NCBI GenBank assembly: GCA_004794785.1
Contig: SJOL01007330.1
Coordinates: 575,376-639,375 of the forward strand
DNA: 64,000 nt
Direction: 5' to 3'
Source of the DNA: Opisthorchis felineus
Taxonomy: Eukaryota; Platyhelminthes; Trematoda; Opisthorchiida; Opisthorchiidae
A model generated the notes under the pieces. The model did no database searches. It saw only the letters and a program-made list of their open reading frames with translations, and had not been told where the DNA came from. This document shows, piece after piece, positions 47,063 through 60,411 of this stretch. The translations under genes were made by a program, and so were the position numbers. Every line of letters starts with the position of its first letter. Positions within the stretch are counted from its first letter, which is position 1.

Positions 47063-50000
47063 AATCGGCTTATCTGATCATCCTGCAAACCCGAATATTT
47101 GAAATCTCACCAGGCCTGGCAAGCGTGACACTGCCTTCCACGTCTTGCGCTCGATGGACTTTCATTTAGTCCACATCTCTTACGGTACACCGATAACTGA
47201 AGAGGAGAGCAGCCTTCAATAATTTGGCTCATTATTGAGAACAAGTAGGTGCACCGCAGAAATGGAGTGCAGTATGACAGAGATTTCCATGCACGAGTTA
47301 TGTTGTAATGAAAGATTCAACAAGACGACACGTGTTTACTATGTGACTAGATTAAACAACGGAAGAATTCTTTCACAAATTTGAACGAGCAAAGAACTAA
47401 ACCAATTTCGAACGTGCCAGCCTGAATCAACGTTGACTCTTCATCACCATGCGAGATCGCTTACTTTAGATGCTTATGGCACTTATGTCCCGTGCATATG
47501 CGCTACGTTCATTGAGAGACCATTACTGGGCTTGATGGCCTAATGCAATGGCCATCGCCCTGAATCCCCACAAAATTATGTCTTTATTGCTCCGCCACGC
47601 TCGAGCCTGAAGATTATGTAGCCAAAGGCGACGAAGTATCTTTTTTATTTATTTGATGTACCGACACAAACGTAATAGTTAGTCACTCTGTTTCGTGGTT
47701 TTCGTGAACCACTTTCAGCCGACAATAATTCTGAAAGTAAGGAGGCATAACCAATTTACTCTCGTTTATTTGTTGGGCACAAGGGTTGAAAATTCATTCT
47801 GATATGGAAGTAAACCTACCAATTTTTCAATCAGCCCCATTGTCAACAATGAAGAATGGGCATCCGCACTGATGTGGCGATGTTGAGACTTAGTGGTCAA
47901 GCCCATTATCATCCGCAAGCAAATTCTGCGCTGAAGGGAGGTGTATACACAACAGTCGCAAGAGAGAACTTACTTTCTAGTTGTAAGTCTAAATCCTTGG
48001 GATTCGAGGACCTCTTCGAACCTGAACCCTTCGATGTTTCTGCAGCGACGAATTAGTAAGTCGTCAGGAATTTGGTGTCGAGTATGTTGCGTTGGGGCTG
48101 AACGTTAAACTACAGAAGAATTAAAAGACCCAGGTGAATGGATTTTCACTTGATTCCGGTATTTTGCGGTTACGCATCCGGCACTGTTACATATCTATTA
48201 CGTTCCGTTGGCACCAGCTTTCTGCAAGTGAACTCACCAAATGACGTAGTGAAAAAACTATGTGAATGCTCTGGCCGCTATCTGCTAGCACTCTTGGTAT
48301 GGTCGAAACTAGTGGAGAGTAATTTCCCCCAGTATGGCCTACAGGTTATCGGCAGCATACAAGCTCGACTACCACGTCATGTTGGCAGCATATTCGGCGG
48401 AGTGGTCCTGAAGAGGGCCCGAGAGTGACTCACTCAAAGAGAAATCAGACGAAGTCATCGTCTTCTCCTTATGTGACGCATGTGCACGCATAGCTAGCTT
48501 TCCAGTCTCAATCTTCTAGGGAGCTGCGAAATTTGTTCCTGCAGCCCCACAGGACAAACTTGACTGGCCTGATGCCCACATCGTAGCGTGACCCTTTGGT
48601 TGATTGCTTGATAGCTTGTGTTAACGGAGTGGATCAGAGACTACAGTGACGGGTTTCAGCACTATGCGCGCACTTGTACAGGGGATGTGCCTACGGATCT
48701 TCTCTATAAGGTGGACAGGGCTCGTTGACACAACAATGACCGTAACATCATAATCGGTTCCGCGGGACGTCGTCCATTGGTATAGACCTCAACCAATTTT
48801 GAGGACGATTATCCCTTAAAACTAGGGGCTGACTGTCCATATCCGTTTTTGAATGGCGACGCATCATCAGTTGCTTGCGCAATTAGGTGCTTCGTTCGGC
48901 TTGTGACCTTGAGTGTCCCCAGAACCTTCAACGTTCCTACCAAACCTTCAAGTCCGTTGTGCAATCCTTTTACATTTGACGGCTGTGACTTCAGGACCAG
49001 AGACAGAGTTAAACTCCGCTCTGGTGCATTGCCGGTAAGTGGGGAAAATGTCTTGGGCAACGCATACCTGGAGAGTTAGTTGGCTGTGGGCGAACAAGTG
49101 GCTTCTGAATGTCGAAAGTGGATGTACGCAAGGTAACTGCTTATTACGGTAGAAGGCGCACGTTCACGCACCATCCAAAGAGTTAGCCGTCTGCGAATAG
49201 TTGCGGGTTGCATTGAATCCAATTGTTATTAATACCATGCTTCTCACCTTGCAGCGATCAAACTTATTGTACTCCAGTTTTCGTGCGCGTCGGCCAGTTA
49301 GCCTGGGAACCTGGTTGGCGGCATGTCGCCATGGAGAAAACCACGCGAAAGGCACGGCCGTCTCGCCCCCGGCTTTCATACGCTCACAGCGGTAAGTTGT
49401 ATACATCCCACCCTCCAGAAAAATTGTTTGCTTTGCCGAGAGATATTCTGGATGGCATGCTCCAGGCTATCGGATTAACACACACGCCTTTCCAAACGTC
49501 AGTCTGCCTGCTTAAGACGACCAACGCGCACGTTTAGAAAGTATGCCTGTCAACGCTGAGCATGAGTGGCCCGATTTCGGACGATGTACAGCCAACGGGC
49601 ACTTACATACGGGACAATCTCGGCGTCGGTTCCCCGCAAAATTTCGAAATCAAGGTGAAAACTAGGTGGTTATTATTCGATGAATAGTCAATCACTCGAC
49701 CACGTCAGCAAAGTGGTTCATGCGATGGAATGTGTCGGCTGCGATTGGAAATAGTCTAAGAGAAAAGTGACAACAGGTTTGTAGGTGTATGCTTTCTGGT
49801 GAAAATAGCACGGCACTGTGTCACAGCCACACAGTTTCGGCCGCCTGCGTGCGTGATATTATTTTATTCATCATGAATATCTTCATCGTGTCCTTGAACA
49901 AGCTGAACAGTTTATGCAGTGGGGCAAAATGCGCACTTCTGAAGAAGGCATAAAAGAATGGTTGCCAGATTTCTATGCCATCCGTCACAAAGAAAGTGTA

Positions 50001-51949
50001 CAGCTTATATCCGCACAGAAAGTTTAAGGTACCCTGAAAAAGTACCCAAGAGGATTCGCGATGCGCGTGGGAAACGTCGTAGCAGAGCTGTTTGTTATGT
50101 GCGGGAAAAGCCTATGAAGACCACCCACAGATTTTACCAAGATTGCACAGCCATATTCGCGAAATAATATTAGAATCTGCACCTACCCAAGTAAGCGACG
50201 CACTTAACCACGGAGATCGAAATTTGACTTCATAGATAACTTGGGTGGTTATCACTTTTCCACATACATCGGCAATGAATTGCCGCTCCTCTGATGACGG
50301 CGTCGCTCTCCGGGACGCCTGTCAAAAGCAAACTTGCTGACAGTGTGGCCGTACTCTAGGGAGCTGGTCGTTACTCTCTAGGAGTCACTAGACTTGGCAC
50401 AGAATGCTCCGTCTGTCGTAAAATACTCATCAGACTTACTGACTGCGACGAATTCCTCGGCTTCTGCATTGCATAGCGAGACGCCTGCTACAATGAGAGA
50501 AAACCTCTTAGTAATTGGAATGGGAACGGTTGATCCTCCTTACGACGCGGTTGTTGTTTATGTACTCTGTCAAAGCATTTTCAAATGCACTGAAGGAGAA
50601 AAAGTGGGGACAACCTCCCCACAAAACCCTCAACCGCTAAAGAAGACCGATCACACAAAACCATGGCGGCCAATAACGTATTAATTCTGCGCCCAAAGTG
50701 ACTGTCACAGTCTAGGGAGATTTTAAGGCGTAGAATAAACACCATCAAATTTTACAACTTTATGTCAAAGTTTTGTCTGTTCTAAGTAGGGTTTCAGAGA
50801 AATTTTGGATGCGCGTCTAAGGGTTGGCCGGAAACTAAGGGTCCCGAAACGCTTTCAGACGCTGTTTTTGCCCTTGTGGCTAGCAGTCCTATCACGACGA
50901 AGAAATATGTGCACAAAAACGTATACCTAATTTTATACGAAAAGTTACAAATGAGAAATTTCCGAAATGTTTATGGCCATCTCTGGTGGCCCGTTAACGG
51001 AGGGCTCTAGGGGCCCTACAATGCAGAATGTCTGAGCACTTCTGTTCCCACTTCACCTATAGCTTTCAATCTACATCATAAAACTGCCTTGAGAATCCCA
51101 GCTGAGACAGCTCAGACACAAACATTTCTCACCGTGCACTAACTCAGGAAACCGCGTGAAAACAACGGGATCTTAATTAAATGCTGAAGCAACAGCCGTC
51201 ACAGCAGCGATCACTTGACTAACTTAGTACGATCTTAAATTTACTGGCGCAAATGAACAAGCAAGGACGTATTGCACAGCATGATAGTAGTGAGTTGGTA
51301 CTAGAGTTTATGGAACTCTCACTTGTTTTACTGGTCCGATTTCAACTTCGAGCAATTACGATGACTCTGGCGGCTCTACAAAAGTGTCAATTGTAGCGAA
51401 TCGGGTCTGCGTTTGATCGAGTCACTTGCAGGTATAAGCGATGAATGGGCAGCGAAACGTGGAGATATTGGTAAGAAGCACATGTGCTGTATAACTAGTG
51501 ACTACCGTCTGGGTCATGATAGACCAACCGTGGCCAAAGGTGGCTAAATTTTGCAACGTTATTACCAGTGACTGCCATCATGCATACAATCCGAATACAG
51601 TAATTTTTGCATAAATGCCTTCTAAAATTAAGAAAAACAGAATGAATCGGATATTGGATCGCTACGCAAAAAGTTGTATTTGAAACCGTTTTGTTTTTGT
51701 GCACGGTCGATTAAATATGTCGTTTATTGCGCTAAGTCTGGTTCTCGCTAGTTGCTATATTTCGTCCAATTTTGGGACCGTCGTTAACCAGTGTAAACAA
51801 AATGTGCCTCACTCAGGTAACGGTTTCTGATTACTTCAATTTTTCTTAGAATTATGGACGCAGTGCAGCTAAGAAACGAAGGCGTTATCGTTTCAGAAAG
51901 CGTGAACTTTCTTCTCCAGTCTGCTCACCGTGTGGGTGCGGCAATATGT
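47063..51949. other. Long stretch with no gene recognised
   Basis: Scattered ORFs below 105 codons. No repeat family, domain or tRNA-like block identified in ~4.9 kb. Confidence 0.5.
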
Positions 51950-51980
51950 GGGAGCACCGATACGGGTGCTCCCGTTTTTT
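51950..51980 (+). other. Terminator-like hairpin with T6 run
   Basis: GGGAGCACC (51950-51958), loop GATACG, GGTGCTCCC (51965-51973), then GTTTTTT. It looks like an intrinsic or Pol III terminator, but no transcription unit ending here is known; the nearest element is a family-A SINE fragment on the other strand. Confidence 0.4.
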
Positions 51981-51984
51981 ACGT

Positions 51985-52090
51985 AGCCGCCATGCAATCC
52001 GATGTAAGCACAAGGTTGCACAGTTTGCCCAAGCCCAGCTGCGAGCAATAGAGAAGTCACGGTTTGATTCAAGCCACGGACTTTCATGTC
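51985..52090 (-). mobile_element. Family-A SINE fragment
   Basis: Minus-strand body and B-box piece (plus strand: gtttgcccaagcccagctgc, acggtttgattcaagccacg). It follows a terminator-like hairpin at 51950-51980. Confidence 0.4.
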
Positions 52091-52361
52091 GTTAGCTCCG
52101 CTCCCCGACTACTGTGGCTCCTCTCGTGCGGGATTGGCATCCCGCAACAAAATGTAGACAACCGGCTTAAGATACCTTTGCAATCCCAATCACTGGAATA
52201 ATTTTTTAAGCACCATGACATCTAACCGACTAGGAGGCCGACCTATCCACGATTAACCACCTACCAGACACCTGCATTATATGATTCAAGATAACCTTAC
52301 TACGAAAAACCGTACAATACAGAAAGAGAGCAATAACCTTCGATTTTTCGTAGTGTAAGGA

Positions 52362-52640
52362 ATTTTGGTGGGGATTTCGTCCTGTAAGTGAAGTCAGTCT
52401 ATGCTGAAAGGCCGAGAAGCACTCTAAAGCTGTTTCACCCGTATTGGGAATCACTAGCACTGCGAATCTCATGAAACTCCAGAGAGTATGGAGCCCGCGA
52501 TCTCCGCTGAACCGTTTGGCAGCAAGCGGCTGAACAGCAGTGTTTTTAACTCGCAACTAGACAGGATATAGTGCCGCCCATTCTGACTTTGAGGAGCCAG
52601 TCAACACCTGTAATCACATGATGTGGATCCCGTGATTGGA
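52362..52640 (-). mobile_element. Family-2 SINE, decayed hammerhead
   Basis: Long copy with a well-kept tail (attttggtggggatttcgtc, gtgaagtcagtctatgctga). The hammerhead at ~52420-52465 reads CTAGTGA with GAAAC kept. The tRNA-like part has a ~20-bp deletion near 52500. Confidence 0.6.
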
Positions 52641-54599
52641 GTGTAATCGGAAGAAGTAGTTGCCATGGCCTGGAACTGATACAAAAGCCGCCACTAGCCT
52701 CCCGAAGTATTAGCAGAGTTTCGTTTGTCTCGGACAATATATATTTCTGAAAACACCCAGGTTACCTTGGGAAAAGGCTAACGTGACTCCGATTATTGTA
52801 GCAAGAAGTTATTGTCCGCATTGTTAGCTTTTGATCCAGAGGGTATATTTTCGGGCACTGGGTGACCATATTGAAGAAGATGCTTTCCATATCTCTGTTG
52901 TTTTCTCGGAAAACAAACATTTGGAGCAATCTTCCACAAAACATTGCTGTGTTGGATTTAATTGGAACCTAGGCCCTAGTACGTACGCAGTCATGGAAAG
53001 TTGCGGCCACTTGTGTACGTGCTCTAGTCTCTTAAAAGCCCACAGCATATTGCATATTTTAGCCCATTTTGGCAGAAAATGTAGAGAAAGGATACTAATT
53101 AAAAGTCTCCTGCACTTGAACCGCCGAAACTGAGCCTGAAAGAGTGACAGACATGGTCCAGCCGCGCTCAAAAATGCACATGCATCTAAGCCGTTGCGTT
53201 CAGTGCATGGCTCCTCTCCTGATCGCTCCAGTGAAAACTCGACTGAAATTCCCACATTTACGCGTTATATGTATCAGTTTTTCCCCCATTACGCAGTAAT
53301 CCACCGCAATCTCCCCAGGCCATCAGGAAATAAAACTGTGGCAGTAAAAAACCACAGTGGAAATTGCACGCGGTTTTTAAGGCCGAAGATAATAACCAGG
53401 GTAAGCCAGTCTGATGTTGTTGTTGAAACCAGTTGGGCTTGATAAAGGACTAAAAATTTCCTGTCATTTAGATGCCACATAATGTTGTGAGTTATATTGA
53501 TTTTATTTACCAAGTTCGAGTTTGGATTGAATTGGAGTGGGAAGGCAATCTACTTTAGACCAATTGTGCGCTGAGTACGGAGCCGTGAAGGAGAATCAAG
53601 AATAAGTCTCTTTTAGCGTCGGGCTGCACATCCAGGTCGCTAAGCTATCATCGTTGAGCACAAATGTAATATCACCCACCGCCTTCCCCGTGTAGCCATC
53701 TACTGCTACCTTTTAGATCATTGACGACGTTCCACAGTGATGTCAATAGATCCATAGTACCTCAATCAAAACTCGCCAGCATTCCTCACCACTGCATTTA
53801 CGCCTGTTAGCTAAAGTTTCTAATCGTCGTTGTAGACTTTTCTGTTCTGCTGTCTTTATACAGCGCCTTAGTCGTTAGGGTCATGTGTTTGAGAGTTTTG
53901 GTATACATGAACGGCGTTTGGAATTCTACAGCGGACCTACAAAGCCCAAAGACTTGAACACTGGAAGCAGAACTTGTGCTTCTAGGGTGATGCATCTCAG
54001 TTGCATATCACAAGAAGGTTGCCTACAACTATGGCCACCACGGTCGTCCTTATTACCATTTTTTTCGTTCCGTAGTTATTCAAATTCCCAAATCGCGGAG
54101 ATTTACTCCGCCAGAGGAGTTTTAAAGCCGGACATTCCAAACACCCAAGTCTTCTAGTGGTCTTAGTAGTTGTACAGCTCTCAGTTATCAAAGCTCTGTG
54201 GGCCAATACTAGTCCATGTTCAACAGATTTTACACCGGTCCTACAAACCTGTTAGGCTTGGGTCGCTCAGCACTGTTGCATCTTATGGAATCATTTATCT
54301 GTTTCTAAGACGGTAATGAACTGTTTTTTTCGTGTGATACTCTGTATGAGCTGCTACCCCAAAAACCGAACTTTGCACATTATGTCCCATTGATAGCTTC
54401 TTATCCGGTTATTCACTTTCTAAAAAAATCCATCTCAGAAGAAGCCGTGCTGATACAGGTGCAATTATTTGTCTGATCAACAAGTGGTCAACTCGGACAG
54501 CCTGACTGCCGATAAATAGTTAGAGTTCTATTCGCCTCTCTCCCTCGTTTGAACAGGCCTTCTCCTGTTATGTTGAGTCAATATCAGAAAGGGGAGCAC
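52641..54599. other. No gene recognised
   Basis: A 143-codon minus ORF (52824-53255) has no motif. Otherwise anonymous. Confidence 0.45.
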
Positions 54600-54668
54600 T
54601 GGACCAGTGGCGTGGTGGTAACACGCCCGCCTCGCATGCCAGATGTAGGGAGTTCAAACCCCGACAGA
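54600..54668 (+). repeat. tRNA-like SINE head, family C
   Basis: A-box-like GGCGTGGTGGTAACACGCC and B-box-like GGAGTTCAAACCCCG give a tRNA-like promoter distinct from families A and 2. It lies ~130 bp before a family-2 SINE. Confidence 0.5.
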
Positions 54669-54799
54669 GCCAATGATGTGTACTTTTGATGAGCTTTATT
54701 GCAAGCGAAACTCGAGTAGAGTTCCTCCCCATTTCGTGTAGAATTGCTCTAGGACTAGAGGAAGACTGGTATTTTGAAGAGACTTGAGAAGCTTCAATG

Positions 54800-55120
54800 G
54801 AAACTCCTTCCTGCGGGTGGAGTTAATCTATGCTGGAAAGCTCAAAAGCACCATGCAACGATCTCGTCTTCACTTGGAATCATCAGCAGTGCGCACCTCA
54901 CGAAAATCCAGGGAGTTCCGAACCCGCGACAGCTTAGCTAGTAGACTGAACGCAAACGTTCAGTGGCAAGCGGTTGAGTAGCAGCAAGATGAACTCAAAC
55001 TTAGGCAGGATACAGCCCTACCCATCCCTCGATCACGGAATTCACATCACGTGGTCACGTCTCGACTGACTCCTCGAGTGATGACTTCTCAGATGGAAGT
55101 TTCACTCATCTTTTGAATTT
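54800..55120 (-). mobile_element. tRNA-derived hammerhead SINE, family 2
   Basis: Near full length, with head to 55115 (gtgatgacttctcagatgga). The hammerhead at 54848-54892 keeps CTGATGA and stem I GCACTG/TGGTGC, but GAAA reads GAGA and stems II/III are degraded. Confidence 0.65.
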
Positions 55121-55374
55121 CGCTGGTTCATAATGGACATGGGCTAGCTGTGCACCAATTCCAGACTATTCAGGAACAGGATTGTTCAAACGAATGATTT
55201 GAACGTGAATTCTACAAATCACGCAATCTTCCTATTGTGGTTACATTGTTTCTCTCGCCCCAATCTTCTCTGAACCCGTGATAGTTACAAAATTATGGGC
55301 ATGGATTTTCACTTCTATGGCATGATTCGTTGACACTCAAATGATAGTTCACAGTAGGAATAGAACGCTTTTTG

Positions 55375-55430
55375 TGACCCTTATTATCTATTATTCATTT
55401 ATCAGTTATTATTTGGGAATTTATTATTAG
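55375..55430. repeat. TTATTA-rich simple repeat
   Basis: Imperfect TTATTA/TTATC units. It may be the tail of a lost SINE, but no body is recognisable beside it. Confidence 0.5.
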
Positions 55431-55534
55431 GAGTGACGTCTTACTCAAGTTGCGTCAGTGAAACGATTATATCGAATAGGTCAAAACTGCTGCTTCTGTT
55501 CGACAAATCCACCCATTTTCATGCCAATATGGTT

Positions 55535-55640
55535 CTCACGGGGACCCACCTGAATCCTTGCTAAACCCCTCGTTTATGATGTTCGAATAGTTTTTAGCAA
55601 CCTTACGGGTAGTGTGGTATATCTGTACGACTGCCGCTGT
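55535..55640. repeat. Family-1 repeat fragment with inverted junction
   Basis: Minus-orientation arm (ggggacccacctgaatcctt, ccctcgtttatgatgttc) runs into plus-orientation tttttagcaaccttacgggt. This is the same junction type as at 20.36 kb. Confidence 0.55.
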
Positions 55641-56429
55641 GTTCTGTATCCATTCTACATTGGATGCTATTTTCATTTGCAGCGATGATGCCGTAACGCA
55701 GCTCTTTGCTTGCCGCAGGCAAACTGTACCGGTCTGCTTTTCAACAGCTTGTGAAGATTTCACCACCAATAGTGCAGCCATGTTCAGAACGTAACTCTCA
55801 CTCTCAACACTCAAACAGTTAACCAATGGATGTAACACTGAAGGTAAGGTTTTCCTGAAATTCCTGCCCATCCCCACTTCATTCATTTATTGATTTTCTT
55901 CTATCTTTTTGACCTGTTGCAAACTTTCTCAGGTCAGACTGACTGATTTTTGGAATCCGATCAGTTCCTCAAAATATCCACTGTGGTGTTACCATAAACT
56001 GTTGAAATACATAATGAGTGATGAAAGCCTGTCGAAACAATAATGGAAACAGGCCTTGACTGAAACATTAATTTGTTACAAGACCGCATCGTGCCCTCGC
56101 CATTTCTGTCATCGACAAAGATAGTTCTAAATGAAGGGGTGACTGGAAGTAACCATGTTACGCAAGTTTTCCACCGGGGAAAACAAATTTTAGTTGTTTA
56201 CACGTGCTTTTGTCAGCATATGTGAATGTACTATGAGTTATTTAGAGCTATCTTGAGACGTTGCACCAGGTAATCCGTGTTCTTGTACATTTGTGAGTTA
56301 GATATTTTACAGTAATCTCCCCATGGATATAAGACCTCGCTCTTTCGGTGTTTAATGTTCCCTCTCCAAAAAGAACACACCTTCGCGGAAGGCACAGCTT
56401 TCCAGTGGCGACAAAACTATGGAACAGTG

Positions 56430-56850
56430 GTTCGCGAAATACATGCATTTGCACACGAATTTAGCTATCATGAGTGACACTGTTCAACTGAATGTGCTGC
56501 ACCAAAGCCGCCTAGTGTTTCAGTTGGTATGACATTTGAGATATCTCGATGGTAGGTTTGCAGTTAGGAGTTCATCTGACCAGAAAGCAAATTGTTACCT
56601 ACAAAAGAAGGGCCATGTTATTGGTTGCAGTGCGTTCTAATAATCACTTCGAGATGCTTGTCTTGGTCCTTTGGACCTATTTCATTGCGGATGTCTTTGG
56701 GTGGAGAACAACCGATGGCCACGCGAGTGCAACCCGGAGTAGAACATAATGTTGACGCAGACTCCAGGACTGACCCTCCTTTATGGGCCTCAAGAGGGGC
56801 CTAATCGGCTTTGGGCTGTCGGAATGTTTTCGTCAACCTTGTAGACGTGG
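56430..56850. repeat. Family-1 repeat copies, decayed
   Basis: 56430-56560 is a minus-orientation piece (gcgaaatacatgcatttgca, ttcaactgaatgtgctgcac, tttgagatatctcgatgg). 56735-56850 is a plus piece with a ruined hammerhead (56767-56821; CTGATGA not recognisable, flanks GGAC and GTCG kept) and the 3' flank gtcaaccttgtagacgtgg. The interval between is anonymous. Confidence 0.5.
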
Positions 56851-57563
56851 ATATTTCAGTTCATCCTTGAAAGGAATTCTAATTCAATAGATTTAAGCAA
56901 CACTTTCCATGGATTTTGAAATCAAGGATTTGTTTTTTTTTCATATTAAACAAGATGGAGATGTTGAACGATGTAGACCCATCAAGACGACAAACAGTTC
57001 GGCCGTTTCCAAGGTTTGGGGTCGTACTTAACGTACCAGTGAACCTGGATTCCCCAACGCTGTTATGCACCGAGTAGTAAGGATCAATCCTGAGGGTACG
57101 AGTGACTTTGTGTGATCTGACTTGATTGTAAAAGGTAGACAGCAGAAATAGTACCAAAGGCAACTGCAATCGTTTGGATGTTTGTCATTCGGCAGGATGT
57201 GAACGACTTATGTCCGGATCGGAATAAAGCAGTTAAATTGGTAATTAAACCAGTGGACGTCGGCCCTATTTCGCATAGCCCAAGACGGTTTGAACGGAGC
57301 CGAATGCGACATATTCAAGCTCGTTGTGCCGACGTTGACCGGTTGGAATACTATCGATGAGCAAATATGTGGAGACATGTTGTAGGTTGTTATTCACCCT
57401 AACACGATAGCGTAACAATTAGCACCGGCACCAGTTACTTGTTTACCATTGAGGTACTGACTGACCTCATTCGTCAATTTCTTTGAGTTTCGGAGCAATA
57501 TTTCGCCTTCTTTATTATGAATCTTGTGGTTAATGGCAAATCACCAGGTTATACACTACCACG
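56851..57563. other. No gene recognised
   Basis: Anonymous sequence between the 56.8-kb repeat and the 197-codon ORF. Confidence 0.5.
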
Positions 57564-58157
57564 TTGCTGATTTGTCAACGGCCCGCTCCTTGCAACACTT
57601 GCACAGTGCAATACTGGAGCAGATGCAGTATTTTGCTGGCTGTTGAAGGAATTGACCGGTCATTCTGGCATCTCGATCATACACAAACAACTAGTACCGG
57701 CTGTCTTTGTTTTGTCACCGTGTTTAGTCCGGCTGATAGCTTGCAACAGGCCTCTGGCTGTTCACCTGATGATTTTGGCCCCTCAAGTATACATCATCGC
57801 CAAGGGCCTTCACACTTTCGGCTCCACATCAGCCGTATTTATATTTCTACTGCTCTCAGGCATCCAGTGGTTTATCCACTGCTGACCGGTGAATCGATTT
57901 GGATGCTAGCCCTTCATCTTTATGTGTTTTGTCGTCCTTGGTTGACAATAAACCACGCACTTACTCACTGTAAATTGGCATATATGTCTGGGAGTGTCCT
58001 GGTGTCCCACGACGCCAATCTTGCCAAGGTACGTGCGCCCGTAGTTTGTGAAAGTTCCAACGGTCAAGACTGCGTTAGAAAGCAGCACTTTCAGGATGAC
58101 TCGTTATTTTGCAGCCTTCAGAAGCGTCGCATCACAGAGCCCCTTGAACCTGCATAG
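57564..58157 (+). CDS. Long unrecognised ORF (197 codons)
   Basis: It starts at a TTG, not an ATG, so if real it would be an internal exon. It is rich in Cys, His and Ser, with a hydrophobic stretch in the middle, and has no recognisable motif. At this base composition one chance ORF of such length is not surprising over 64 kb and six frames. It lies ~1.3 kb upstream of the ELMOD3-like exon on the same strand, which is the only contextual reason to keep it. Confidence 0.15.
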   Translation: MLICQRPAPCNTCTVQYWSRCSILLAVEGIDRSFWHLDHTQTTSTGCLCFVTVFSPADSLQQASGCSPDDFGPSSIHHRQGPSHFRLHISRIYISTALRHPVVYPLLTGESIWMLALHLYVFCRPWLTINHALTHCKLAYMSGSVLVSHDANLAKVRAPVVCESSNGQDCVRKQHFQDDSLFCSLQKRRITEPLEPA

Positions 58158-58609
58158 ATAGCCGTTCCCTATGCATCTCCGTCCTATGCTTGGTTCCAAC
58201 ATCATCTAACTTGGAAAACACCGTTTTGTAGCCTTACCTGAAGCCTGCCTCCGTAGCGAAAATTCGTGCGTCTTCCATTCTTCACGTGACCATAGACACG
58301 TTGTTTTGAAATGCGCTCTCCAACCATTTGTCCCAGGTAGCCTAGCCAGCAACGTTGCTTTCGCATCAAACAACTGTAGTCCTTCGGAAGAATTTGGTGT
58401 TCAAAATCCGGCGTGTAGATTCCATACACAGATGTTCCAAGCTAGGTCAGTCTAGTAGCATCCTAAAATAGTGTTGTCATTCTAGCGTCCAGGTTGCGCC
58501 GCAGCCAGCGGTGGAGGCAGAACAGAAGCACAACAGTCTACAATCTTGGTGTCTGTGCTTAAATGATGGTTGCTTCAAGTGAGCTTTCGTCCTGCACTTC
58601 GCATTCATT

Positions 58610-58745
58610 GCGCTCAGTCCTTGGTTCAAACCCAACCCCTTCATCTCGACTGCTGTCGTACAGTCTTGGGCAAACTGGCAGTATCTGAGCCCTAGGGCTT
58701 CCTTCAAAGAACATAGCAGCTAGGCACTGAAAGGATGTTATCGAA
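58610..58745 (+). mobile_element. Family-A SINE fragment
   Basis: B-box part (ccttggttcaaacccaaccc) and body (cttgggcaaactggcagtat, agctaggcactgaaaggatg) are kept. The head is missing. Confidence 0.55.
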
Positions 58746-59485
58746 TAAAGGGGGCAAATTTAGAGTTCTCAGTAGTGAGGATTATGAAATAACTGGTCAA
58801 CATAGCATGCTGACCTCCGTCTTTTCTACGAGTAAATATGTTGATGCTTATTGGAATAATTAGTATACTAATTTCAACGCTGACCGTGAGTTGTTTTCAC
58901 GTGGCTGAGAACGCCACCAACAGAAGTCATTCAAACGATCGATTAACGCAAGCAGTTTGCTTTGAAGTGCAGCCGAAGGTTTATAGGTATTCCGTATGAG
59001 GTACACCAGTTTCGCATCAGGAAACCCGTATCAGAAACCGCTGAGTATTCTGCATAGAAGTTCGCACAATTATGCACACCTTCCCCATTACTCGATACCT
59101 TAATATTTGGTTATATACACTGCCCAGACAACTAAAACCTACCCCCGACAAGCAGTCAGAAACTCTACCTTGTCCTTCGAAATGCTGCAAGTTACGTTCT
59201 CCTTGAGTACAACCTATAAAGTGTTGCTTTCAAAACCACTTCATCTATTTGACTAGACATATAGTGTTGCGATCAACTACCTTAAGTGACCGCTCCGTTG
59301 TTTCATACTGTAGGTGTGGGCCAGTTTCCACGTATGTTGAACATTAGACTTAGACAGAGGCGTCAATTGACTGAAGTCACGACTCGATGAGTTTTTAGCA
59401 GTTGTTGAAATATGCCCAAACCAACCATGGCTCCAATGAAGAAATATGCATATTCTACTGGTGCATGTTTGAATCCCTATTTTAG
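58746..59485. other. Probable intron upstream of the ELMOD3-like exon
   Basis: It ends at the acceptor at 59485. Upstream exons of the gene were not recognised here or further left. Confidence 0.4.
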
Positions 59486-60411
59486 ATTGCCTTCGAGGAC
59501 CGCGATAAAGCCCGGGAAATGCAGTTACCAGAAAGGCCTCGAATACAACGCATTTCTCCAGTTCGTTTGCTTCTCCCACCGCCATTGCCAGCGCTATCTC
59601 CTTCAACCGAACTATCGACCACTTCATTCGGTGACACACAACCTGAAGCGGTTTCTCCAGGAACACCTGAGATAGCTAATCTTAAGTCAAAACTTGATGG
59701 GACGAGCATTGTTTCATCAGAAATTTCATTTTCTCAGTGTCTGGAACAAATGGATTTTCCCGTGAAAGCCATCACATCCTCTTCCCTGGCACCTCGAAGG
59801 CTGTGGAAGCGATTTAAACCGTTTAGCTGGTTCCGAAAAAGGTCAAAACTGGAGCCGGATTTGTTGGATGAACGCGAATTTGTCTACGTTACAGTCTACA
59901 CTGAATGTCAGCCATTTGAGAACAATCTTCATGGAAAAATGCTTTACACCATCTTTAAAAGATTCACAGGTTCTCCGGCTTGTCTGACCAAAGGAAATCA
60001 CTGGGAGCTCATTGGTTTCCAAGGCCCAGATCCGACTACGGACTTTCGAGGAGCTGGACTTTTAGCTCTGCTTTGCCTCGTTTACTTCGCGACGGAATCT
60101 CCGTTCTGCAATACAGTTCCCTCTCTTTTCAGGCAATCGCTGGAACCGATTCATCATTTCCCCTTCTCGCTGATCGGGATTAACCTGACCACCTTGTTGT
60201 TACAGCTAATGCGTCAAGGCCATTTGAACAGACTGTACAACAAACAACACAGTGTCCTTCATACATTCATGCTTCTTTATTCCGGACTGTTCTACACATT
60301 TTGTAAGCGATGGGTTGAGGAAAAATGCACTGTTCTCAGAACTCAAGAAATTTTACGCTGGCTTGAAAAACGCTGTCGACGAAACCCACGATGGTTTTTG
60401 GAAATAAATAG
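59486..60411 (+). CDS. ELMO domain-containing protein, ELMOD3-like (large exon)
   Basis: ELMOD proteins are GTPase-activating proteins for ARL2/ARF-family GTPases (family knowledge). The first ATG in this frame is at 59519 and gives 298 codons. Residues ~1-115 are a Pro/Ser-rich, low-similarity N-terminus followed by a basic patch; the ELMO domain covers ~125-285. The diagnostic motif reads HWELIGFQG (161-169) then DPTTDFRG, so the invariant arginine of the ELMOD GAP motif is present (R177). The C-terminal helices match ELMOD3 better than ELMOD1/2 (pattern recognition, no alignment run). The frame stays open upstream of the ATG to a TAG that forms a good 3' splice acceptor (ctattttag, ending 59485), so this is probably an internal exon and the true start lies upstream. 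It ends at a consensus-like donor AG|GTAATC after 60411; reading through gives a stop at 60413-60415. The closest flanking element is a repeat ~2.6 kb upstream. Confidence 0.85.
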
